Below are positions 46,168 to 58,100 of a stretch of DNA of 64,000 nucleotides, one piece after another. Position 1 is the stretch's first letter. Every line of letters begins with the position of its first letter. Source of the DNA: Mesocentrotus franciscanus (taxonomy: Eukaryota; Echinodermata; Echinoidea; Camarodonta; Strongylocentrotidae); assembly GCA_037976565.1 (NCBI GenBank), contig CP137666.1, positions 2,447,495 to 2,511,494 on the forward strand. The letters are read 5' to 3'. The notes under the pieces are model-generated. The model did no database searches. It was not told the origin of the DNA and was given only the letters and a program-made list of their open reading frames with translations. The translations under genes were made by a program, and so were the position numbers.

Positions 46168-49100
46168 TGAAGATATCTACCAATGTGAAGTTTTCATGTT
46201 TTGAGTGAATAGTGTTTTATAAGTGGACTTCATTTTCTCTTTTTATTAGTGTGTGGTAAAGTTAATGTTTGACGTCACTGTGATGATTTTTAAATCCGTT
46301 TCGAAGCATGGTACAAATCTCGTGCTCAGAGCACGTTCTGTGTGGGTAGATGTGATACATGGGTGGATGACGACGGGTTTGGTGATGATAACGATAAAAC
46401 TAGCATATTCACCCATGAAATGTTATTAATGAGGTAAAGTAATATGAAACTGACTAATATCCGCAACAATTGTGGACTTGTGATTAATATTCCTTGGCAA
46501 TATTGTCTCAATCAATATGATAATTCTAGTCTTTAATTTGAATTAGTCTTTCACCGCGATAAAAAAACGGTGTTATTATCTACAACATAATCAGATTTGT
46601 AGGGCTAATCAAATTTAGTTTACAATAATTGCTATGGTTCTGTGCTGTGTTTACAGATTTATGAATCTACTGAAATTCAACATGACAACCGCAATCAAAT
46701 ATGGTATAAATAATTCGTCCCTGTGCCAGCACCGATTAGAATTGAATGGCCTTTAAAAATTAATTCTCTTTTAACAGTTCGTCATTCATTAAGTTCGTAG
46801 TAATACGACCGGCGATTAATTTGATCAATAAAGGTGCCATTTTCTTCATCAGGTACGCCGATGTCGATATACGGATAACCCTCTCAAAGTATCATGAAAA
46901 GAGTATTACAGGCAAGCTGGATAGGCATTTGAATGGCGATTTTAATGTTTAGAATTGTATGGGGTAGTGACTTTTATGAAAAATGAATCACTCTTTAATA
47001 AGGAAAAGAATCATGTTTCATTTTCAATAACAATATTAAGAATTCGTACACTTTATTCCAAATGCGATGAAAAGGACTCTGATAATAATATAAGAGCACA
47101 TCAAGGGAATTGCATTTATCTGTTACCTTTCATATCATCTTGCTTCTCATCACCTTTTGAATCCGAAAAATGTTAGATAAGCACTTTTAAGAACAAAGGA
47201 TAAACGTTGTATCTAAATATCGTTTCTAAAGCTTCCTTGGATGAATCCAGCGCATGGAAGAGATTGCTAGTTACGACACAAGCACAAATTTACAAATTGA
47301 AATTACTCTTAGGAAGCCTAACATTCACTTTCAAAGAACAGTTGAACATGAAATACTCCTGTGGAACGGAAAGCTATGTAGGTGACGTAAGATAAGTGGG
47401 AGCTTACTGAGAGCTAATTGCTTTTGGAAATCTTTCTAAATTGAAATGTCAAAAGTCATGCGTTTCATGCACAGTGGAAGACAATTGGTAAAAAGATTCA
47501 TTATGCGATCCCATAAAGAAACTTAACAGAGAACAGACCGGTAAGAAGCAGCAATGTAAGATTTGAGAGCATGTCGAGTCGTTCTTCTGTCTTATTTCAT
47601 GGCCATGTTTCGCCCATTATCCTGCCGACCCTATTCCTATCGGGACTTGCCCAGTTTCAGCTGCGCTCCCGCCAAAAATAGGAGTACGCTTTATTTATTG
47701 ACGGAAATTGTTCCTCTGCCGTAAATCGATATCAAATTAACGAGTACAAAGGAGAGAGAGCCTCCCGGACAAACTCCACCAAGGGTCTGTATCTTTCGAA
47801 AAGTCTTTTTCCCCACCAGATACAAAAGAAAAGTTAAAATATTATGTATTTGAGAGCCTGCATACTGCCTGCAATGACAACATTGCCATGCGACATTGTG
47901 CAATGTCGGGTCAATGCTATTGTCGGACATATTAGTTTTCTGAATTGTGTCAAAGTGTAATATTCGTGAGCTCTCTCCATAACCACACCGTTTGATCTCT
48001 ATTTTCTTTCCGCATGGGGCCTCATTTTAACGGTCTCTGCGGGAACAGTAGAGAGGGCAATTCGTTAATTTGTTTGCGCGGAATATGATTCAAACTCAAT
48101 ATGCGTTATATTTGGGGCATTTTAGATGGAAATTCGAGAATACTTTGATGGTTATTATTTAATTCACACTGCACGGCGGTGAAATTGTTTCTGCTTCTTG
48201 AAAATGTGTTTGCAAATGCAAAAGTTAAGTGAGGAGATGAAATGATGAATAAGCAGTTTATGACGATCACGTGATAGAAATTGTCTTAACGTGTCTCTCT
48301 AATTACTTTTTAATCTTAATACACACCACATTCAACCAATATATAATGGCCTCATTCATTTCTAAAAGTTTGAAGTCACACAATCATGTCAAATAAGTTA
48401 TTAAGATACAAAGTTCCGGGGACCGATATTAAGCTATATAAAATGACATGTCCCAATAGAAAGCGGGTGATTGTTCTCTTTTGGAAGTCAGGGAGGAGAA
48501 CATTCGGGAATCACATCTAACATATATATCTCAACTTATATCTTTTTAATTAGTTATTTTGTATATCTTTTCATTGTTATCATAGCATGCAGGGATTGTG
48601 GAAGAAAACTGTTGCAATTTTTTTCATCATAAGACGAGTATTAAGTAGTTTTAAAAAGATAATATTTATGGCATATGAGACGTAATATTTTAACAGCGCG
48701 AAGGTTATCCTTAATTTTAAAACATAATAGTTTTTTGTAGGCATGTGTGAGTGTGTATTAAAACCTTTATCGTTTTGTTAAATTACTGAACATGTATGCT
48801 TTGGAATATCTATTTCTGTGATAATTTTGAAGGCAGAATTCAATTTATTTTGTAAATTTAAATTTCTATTATATAGTTAGTTTACAATATTATTATCCTA
48901 CAGTCGTTATTTTACATGCTTCTTAAGTCTTGGGAATTTCTAAAATACGAAACTGTTTGCGATTGAAAAAGTAGAAGGATAATCTTTTTAGCGATATTTA
49001 TATCGTTATTGAACTTGTCTGAAAAAAGTTATTTAAATCTGAACAGAGACCCTAATGGGCAAATTAAACCCATCTGCAAGTTGATTGAATACGAATAGAG

Positions 49101-52100
49101 AAAAATTAAACAAACAAAAACGGTGAAAGTTTCCTAAAAATCGGACAAAAAATAAGATAGTTATGGAATAACAAAGTTTCGCATAATTTCATGGAACGGC
49201 GATATGTATCATATAGGATGTATGCAAACAAGCGAGTTGATGCTGTCATCCCCTCACTATTCCCCATATATTTTGTTTATGAAATTTCAATTTCATTTTT
49301 TTTACACACTTGTATACTTGTATAACAGTTTTCCTTTGTATTACTATAAGTTAGAGTAACGGTAATTGAGCACACATTCCATAAGGTGCCAGGCCATGTT
49401 TTACATTCCCAGAGTGATAATTTTGTTAAATTAATGTACAAAATGGATATAGAAAAGTTAGGGATGACATCATCAACTCTATTCATTCAATTCAACTTGC
49501 AAATGGGCCGGACTTGCCCTTTAACCCTAAAAAGGGCGGGCTATTTGAGGTCTACGGCCGGGGGCATTATGGCCCCCTAAGATCTCAGCCGTGAAAGGGC
49601 CGATCGCCGCGAAAATTTGCACGCATGTCAAGTGAAGTGTATAGAATACTAAGGTAAATTTAATTTTTTGATAAATTCACTCATTTGCATATTTATGGTA
49701 ATTTATGCAAATAAGATCATAAAATTCACCTTTTTACCCATAAATCATATATTCTTTATATTTAAGCATTCTTTTTCACTACATGTATTCGTTAGAAGAT
49801 TTGAAACAATCATATGACAAAAAAAATTTGGAAGAGCTAGGTTATTCCTTATGTTATTTCTTGTTTTGATAATTCTTATGTATTTCATTGTTTTTTTAAC
49901 TTATGTATTTTATTGTGTTTGTTGTTTTATTTCATTTCTAACTACAATTGAACTATTTTGAATCCCAAAACAAACACCTAAACTTTAAACAAGACCCAAT
50001 AACCAATGTTTTATCTCTTTTTAGGGAAAATGACATTTCCATATCTTTTGTACACAAATCACGAAAATGTGCGATTTTCGGGCTGACATGCAAAGACAAA
50101 AGGTCACGTGACTTTGTAACTGTATGTCCGATTTTCAAAAAAAATGTTTTAAAAGATGCGCAAGACTCGAAAGAAAAAGTCAGCGAGCGGCGGGGCGCCA
50201 TCCGTATGCGTTCCCGAACAATCGCGGAGGGGGGGGGGGTGGGGGGCATAATGGTCCCCCCACCTTATTAGGGTTAAAGACATAACAAGAAGTAAATTAT
50301 CATTCAACTGCGAACGTTGGTCAGTTTGAATCTCAACACAATTTTGATCATACGTAATGCATCAACGTTTAGCTTAAAGATAAAGGCCAGTTCTGGTCAT
50401 GCGATTGCATTGTGAAAGAAACGTTGTGGAATCGATCAGAAAAGGTTGATCATCTAGCATATAAGTATTGGTGTGTACTGCAAGGTTCTGGAATCATCAA
50501 AATGATAAGAAAATTGGCCCAGTCTTGGTAAAGTTACAGGCACTATACACAAAGATGTATATGGGACTACGCGACCACGTGCGTGATATCTATTTGGTCC
50601 CAATATATATAATAGTTTACCAAATATATCATTTAGTAGGCGGTTTCCCGGCAAAATTTGTATCATCACGTATTAGTCAAAATATATACTTTCACATGAT
50701 TGGTAATGAGAGCTTCCATTTCATTTTTTGAGAGGGGGGGGGGGCGTTTCCAAAACTGACCTTTACCTTTAAATTGTTACTCCTTGGAAACTTTTCGTTT
50801 TATTTCTCCTCAGTACGTGGGTTTATTCAATTTTCAAATCACGTTTATGAGTACAATTACTGGTGGGCAGCATTCTGATATTTTTCGGCTTAAGCGCCTC
50901 TACCCCGCATTATATACCGTATTCATCGGCATCACACTACTGTCCAGGTATTTCCTTTGGGAAAACAATCGCAACAGGTGAATTGAACAACTAATACTAT
51001 TCCTTTCCCCATATAAATAAAAGAAAGTGAAACTTGTAAAGGAGAAATGTCTGAAATTCCTTTCTTTTCGCTCCTTGGGATTCCCGATTGAGGAGCAGGT
51101 GGATATGTAACCAAGCAGAAAATTCATGAATATTGTCGCCTCAAATCAATTTATTTTCTGCATCACACTGTATGAATGTGTGTTTTAATCTTTTCGTTCG
51201 GGCATAATTCCAACGCCCATTGCTTGCGATATATTCAACATTATCGATCTATATCAATGAAATGATTATGTCAACGCAATACTGACCTTTTCTCTTCCAT
51301 AGTCAAAAAATCAATATTAGAATAAAGATGTATTTGTGAATATATACGTTTGGTACACGTGAATGATAAAAATCTGTTCAAGTTTTATCCTCTCTACAAA
51401 AGTGCAGTTCTAAATGTATCAAAAGCTTCGACAACGTCAGACGTTTTGTCTATGCCCAATATTACTTTCAGTGTTTTGGCTGTCCTAACCATAAATGTAA
51501 GTATGATTACGAAATCCTGATGTTCAGATTACAGAACAATAACAAAAAGGGGAGCGACTCAATATTTGTTTCGAAGCTGAAAGACATCCTTGAATGGTTC
51601 ACAAAACTAAATAAACGTGTGTTTTTTATTGTACAAAAGTTGTCTTTAAGGCAGTTAGGTTTTCTCCAGCGGGGGAGACGAATTTCATGACCTCCATAAC
51701 TTTACCACTAAACTGCGCGGAAAATTAGTAATAAAGAACACATTCCTTTCCGCCAAGACTTCAGTGAACTCTTTTAAATATCATCTCAATCCCACAATCA
51801 TATTCTCTTGGGGAAAGTAGCACATAAAACACTTAAATTCTCCAACTTTGTTTCATGTTTTGTTTTTCTAATGTTTATACTTAGACCCCGTTCTCATTCA
51901 CTTCGTTGGAGCGGTCTAACTAAGACCCGTTCCTCAGGAGCGGTTCTTAGGTGAGTGAGAACGGTCAAAGTGGTCCAGGAAGTGGACTTCTGGACCGCTC
52001 CAGAAGACCACCTCGGGAGGTGGTCTTGACTTATTAAGAGCGGTTTGGAGCGCTCTAACGTGCAGTGAGAACGGAAGCGTACTTTGAACGGAAGTGGTCT

Positions 52101-55100
52101 AGTGACGTTGCACGCGAAACATGTAGTACGGTACATACGCTTAGTATTCCGCGCGCGAAAAATTTACCCGCTGACCTGAGCTGCCATAGCAACAAGACCA
52201 CTTTGACTCGTGGAGCGGTTTGAGCCATAAAAAACTGCTCGGAGTGTGAACCCTCGCAAACCGTTCCTCAAGACCCGTTCCTCTGGAGCGGTCTAACTAA
52301 GACCACTTTCAAAGTGAGTGAGAACGGGGTCTTATAGTCAGTTGATTAATTTTCTGTTTACCCATGTCACGTGATTCTCACAGGCCGTCCATCATCCCAC
52401 AAACACATCCGTCATCTTTCCCCCACGATGCATTGCGATCCCGACATGTTATTTCATACTTGATTGAAGATGGAGTCAAATTCGGCTCAGAACTGCAATT
52501 TTCTCAATCAAAGTCCCTCGAGGGGTGGGGCAGTTGAAGCATGGAGGAAAAGGTCACTGTGAGAGCACCCACACAGACACACACGCACAAACACACACGC
52601 TACCATGCGCCCCCACACACAGACATCTATAGGGACGGATTGGCACGAAGATCCTTGGGTAGGCCTGTCTTACTGGATAACAACCTCAGCTTTAATCTAC
52701 ACCGTATAAGTATTTGTTTTAAAATATCAAAGAAAGATGGTATTATATTCAAATTATATACTATTTTACATAAAAGATACTTCTTTCTTTGTTCTACTTG
52801 GGCTAGTATACGTTTATGTTTATATATCCTATTATTGTACTTATGAAAACATATTTCACATTTTCCTTAGATAATATTATACTCCACCTTATTTACCACA
52901 TCATTCTCATATGATAAAAACAACACCTATATCTAGTTTATTTCCATTTAATTAACATTTCTGAAATGTTATTTACCTCATAATTAAACTATGTATGATA
53001 TCTGTACAACTGTATGTTTGATGTTTTCCTGCTTTAGCAAATCCATTGTCTTGGGCCATGTATGCTTTATGTGTTATATGTCTGTTCAATTATGATCTAT
53101 TTGCACCAATGTCTATTTTAATTTTGAAATAAATGCTTATAAATTATATCTACGACATTTTTAAAATCAATAAAGATAGAACTCCCTGTGATACACGTAA
53201 CATATTAAAATATCAACAAAGGGTGATCTTTATTCAACGTCTTTCAAGATAGCCGCACACATTCCCCCTAGAATATATAAACAACCGAATACGAACATTG
53301 CTTGGGAATTTCTTATCTAGAATAAATTTTCTTCGTTTTTCACCTGATTGAAAACGGTGTAAGTATAGGAAATTATCATTGACCTACAGTGTAAAACTTA
53401 AAATTATTAAATTTCCTTCGTTTTCATGATCCAAGCCACATAAAAAGCATGGGGAGGAAGATATACTTTTAAGATTTAGTCTTCGTGCTATCAGACAGTT
53501 CATTCTACTTGTATATGCCGCCTGGGATCGTTTATATATCCTATCACCTTTATTTGATATTCAATGCTTTGTGTGTGAGAATACCATGACAACAATGATG
53601 TACATTCCTTTGCATTATTTATCTAAACAATCTCAGGTTCTGAAACTGATCCACAAATTTAAACTTACCCAACCAGTCCATCACGATTTTCTCCAGCTCG
53701 GTACACGCGGGACTAGATGCCTACAAGTACAATGAGAAAACAGTGAAACCGAAAAGTCATGTAGAGTAAACAGAAAGAAAGGCTAGTAAAAGAAATGAAG
53801 TCATAACTTTAGTTTTCAGATTTAAATCCTGCAGATTATCCTCTGTCATTAAATAGAAGCGTTAGCACATAATATTCTAATTCTTACAAAATTGGCTACT
53901 GATAAAGATTGGCGAACGAAAGAAGATTTGTGCAACCTATACACAAATGAAAATTTTGGTAAAAACTAATTGATGCATGTTAAAAAAAATAAAATAACTG
54001 TCATCTAAACTGTCAAATCAAATTGAAATACATACATACATACATATATTTCTTAGACATTCAACAAGGTCAATTCTTAAGATAATGTGTGATATTCATT
54101 AACATATTCGTGACTAACATGTGTAGTAACGACTATTGAATTCCCCAAGATATGCCCTTCTTTGAAGAGTTGCATAATATGAAAAGAAAATAATCAGAAA
54201 TTTCATTGAACATGATATACAACCGAGTTTAAGTAAGTTAACAGGTAAATTAGGCTTTAATAAATCCAGTTTACAGAGAAACCCTTGCTATCAGTGCATT
54301 TGCCATTATAGTACACTATAATATTATATCAGGTTATACTACTCAATATGAAAAATATAATACAATATGATACAAAATATGTTGGCGAATATCCTATCGG
54401 CTGAAATCTGTCACGTGACACTAAACAAAAATCTGTCACGTGACACTCAACAATTTGTGATATGTGTACGAGCGTGGTACCTTCAACTTTTTTTTTGCAA
54501 GGTAAAACGCATACAAAACTAATTAAACTCTTTCCTGCACGTACCCATTGTTTGGGTTCTAGGACATTTACTCCCTGGGCAATCACCCCCCCCCCGGCCA
54601 ATTACCAGCGGGACAATTACCCCCAAGGACAATTACCCCCCGGAGAAGTACCCCCCGAAAAATAACCCCCCGAGGACAATTATCCACCGGAAAATTACCC
54701 CCTACGACAATTACCCCCAATGATAATTACTCCCCGAGGACAATTACCCCCCTGAAAATTACCCACTTGGATAATCATCCCCTCCCCCCCCCCCCCGAAG
54801 ACAATTACCCCGAAAAAATTATGCTTTTATTAAAACCAACTTATTATCAGGGTAGACTCCGCCTTTTTCAGGGGTAAACGTCCTCGCGGAGTAATTGTCC
54901 ACGGGGGTGATTGTCCACGGGGGTAATTTTCCGGGGGGTAATTGTCCTCGGGGGTGGGTTTCCGGGGGTAATTTTCCGGGGGGTGATTGTCCAGGGGGTA
55001 ATTGTCCTGATACGATTGTTTGCATTGTCTTAGCTGAGCGCATCTAACGCGAAGGCAACCTCAACGTTGCCTTCGCGGACGTTACGGTCTGACTGATACC

Positions 55101-58100
55101 CACAACTGCATATAACACAAATCTCAAGCCTTATGTTGTTCAATATGTATTCAATTTCAAATCCAGAATTCCTCTCATGGCATTATATTTCAACCTTATT
55201 TGCATAATAAACTAATAAAATGAAAGATAATGTAATATATGATAATATATTATTCCGATGCGAAAAACATGTATATTCTGTTTTGTCAGATGAATCTTAC
55301 CCCATTTCACAAATCAGTCTTGAAAAGTTTAACCGAAATAAAATGTATTTCATGTAAGTTAAACAATAGTCACAGGTATACGTTGAAGATAAAATCAACT
55401 GGAACCGGAACTATTAATCTCCTTCATTCTATTAACAGAGAGAGAGAGAGAGAGATGAGGGGCTAAATATAGCTAATGAGAAGTCAATTTTCCTTCTTAA
55501 GAATTTGATAGGAAAGGTGTTTATGAATGACTGACAAGTAGAATCACCAAGGGCACTATCTGTGCTGCTAAATATCGCAACAGGCGACGTATTTCACTAC
55601 GATTCATTAGTTATTCATCAAGTTTATCCTCTCTGTAAATCCAATCCATCCATCTTCACGTCGGAAACGCATTGAACTGTAATTGGCATTGAGAACAAGA
55701 TGAGAGACAACCCTGGCCTCACACAGATTATCTCGGGTCGTACTGGATCTAACAAGAGATCTGGTCGTAAAACACCTGCTGCTTTATTCCCAGAATTCAT
55801 GATGATGGCGTTGAGGTGCCATCTTATTTTAGATTAAGGCGTTGTTGTAATCACGCCAAGTTGTAATTACCCCGTAACCATGATTTTGTAATCACCGTCA
55901 TGCAAAATTCCCACGACTAGAAGGTGAGACGAGAGATTTCCAATTATGATTCTGTGATATTTAACCAATTATTGAAGTCAATGAAATCTTACTGCCTTAT
56001 GATTCCCTAAGATATTATTACTTTCGTAAATATACCTTTTTACTGACCACTCATTGAGTCTAATATTTAGCTAAAATTGAGCTATGGTATTGGAAGTGCA
56101 AGAGGCTGGCTCAAACTGATTCTGAAATGGTTCTTGCTTGAAATAAGTACATTTTAAGGATTTCTCAAGCTCGATTTCCTTATCTTCGATTGATAATCAC
56201 TCAGCCTATTCATTTTCTACTAAAATCGTCGGATGGATGCCATTTATTTTAAGTTTTGACCATTCAGAGTAGGTCTTGTCTGAGGATTTGCGTAACGTCA
56301 AATATGAGAATTGGAGATAATTACCATCAATGGTAGCTCGCCTCTGCGCTTAGTGTAATCCTCATTACAAAGTCCTTCGGAGAGGACTTAAAGATGTTGG
56401 TCCTCTGGTTGCTTGTAAGCATGCACATGCTTTCTTTAAAGGCATCGTTTAACAATGTTAAATCTGAGATGCATGGCCCTACGTGTTATCAGTGTCTGTG
56501 ATATGGTGTGATATTGAAGCCCTAAAAAAAATCGCGCTTCAAAATGATCAAGAAGTGCCTCAAAAAAGTAAAAATCTTTGAGTGACCGGTTTTACCGTAC
56601 TCGTTTTCCCAATAGACTGTAGTGTTATGAAAACCGTTAGGAAAACGCAAAATTTGGTTTCGATTTCCAATCATAAATATCTTGATAATCAGACAGGCGA
56701 TCGGCTTGTAAAAGTCATGGGGTTCCTGACTGCCCTAAAGGTTTATAATTATCATTGCAGCATGAGCTAAATCCAGGATTTTGTTTCAGAATCTGAGACA
56801 AAGTTACCGAATCCCTTTAACAGCAGTCGGGTAAAACGAAAAAACCAGATATATTTGTAAAAGGGGTGTATAAAGAAGGTGTGGTCAACGAGTGCTTACC
56901 CATGTGAATCCCAAGCAGCTGATACCATCAGCCAACATGTCTCCCAGCATGGACGGATAGGAGGTAAGAGCGGGGAAGTAAGCGTGCATGTGAGGGCTCT
57001 GCCAATGAGTAATCTGCATGAAAAATGAAAGTAAATTGGAATCGGAATCTGACAAAGGATATGAGAAGAAAAAATACAACTACAAAATTTTACACGAAGT
57101 ATACAAATATTGACCTGGCCAAAAAAAAAGAAATTATTGGGGTTGGAAACTATTAGTAATCCTCAGATCTTACCGAATCCCGAAATGCCCTTAATTTATA
57201 TTAAACGTAATAAACAACTGTACTCATGCGTAAGACACTTATAGGTATAGGATTTATCAAAAATAATATAAAGACAATTGTAATACTTTATTATGTTCGC
57301 TTTAATGGTATACATGGGGTTAATTCTTAGTTCCATTTGCTTTGATTCACAACGCATTTTGAAGGCCATGAAATACTAGAAAGCTACATTGCAACGTTCA
57401 GAGCACTTTGCTGGAAAAAAATGCTCTTAGCATTTCATTTTGTTTGGATAAGCAAAGGAAACATAACAATTCTCTTAATGATTGCATCATAACATACAAC
57501 ATGACCATGATTAAATAGCTAGGAAATAAAAAGTCATTTTTCAGAAATGGCGATGATAATGAAAAAATCAAGAGAGCGGAAATCTTTAAAGCAATATTTT
57601 TGGATATCGCTGAATCATAATTATTCTCATTTCGGAATCGTCGAGGGAGCATTTGGAGTTAATGACTACCCGTCTGCTTCTGAAAGTGAACCTATCAAGG
57701 CTTAGATAGAAATGCATTTCAATTTAATCGTATGACGTCATCCGTCAATGTATTGACTGCATTTAAGAGGAATATTGTAATGTTCCTCTCAAAATTGAAA
57801 TATGATTTCGAGCGATGAAGCATCATGACGTTGAACTTTACAAGAGGATGAATACTTAAAAAATCGAATGCCGCGTATCAGAAAGAGAAACTCATTTGAA
57901 GCAAAAGCAGCATTCGGTTTTTGTCACCAAATTTTGTTATGTATTTACCCCGAGGAAAATGCCAGACATTGAGGGCTTTCAATGACTTCAATGAGTTAAA
58001 ATAGTGATGTAATTGCTTTCAAAAATACATTGAGATATTGAAACATAACAACATGATAAGGTCACCTTTTGCAGCTTTCCCGAGTCTAATATTTGAAATA

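Noticed and set aside
45700..46170. 156-residue Ser/Leu/Phe-rich open frame
   Set aside because: It is translated CT-repeat with no conserved pattern and no splice context.
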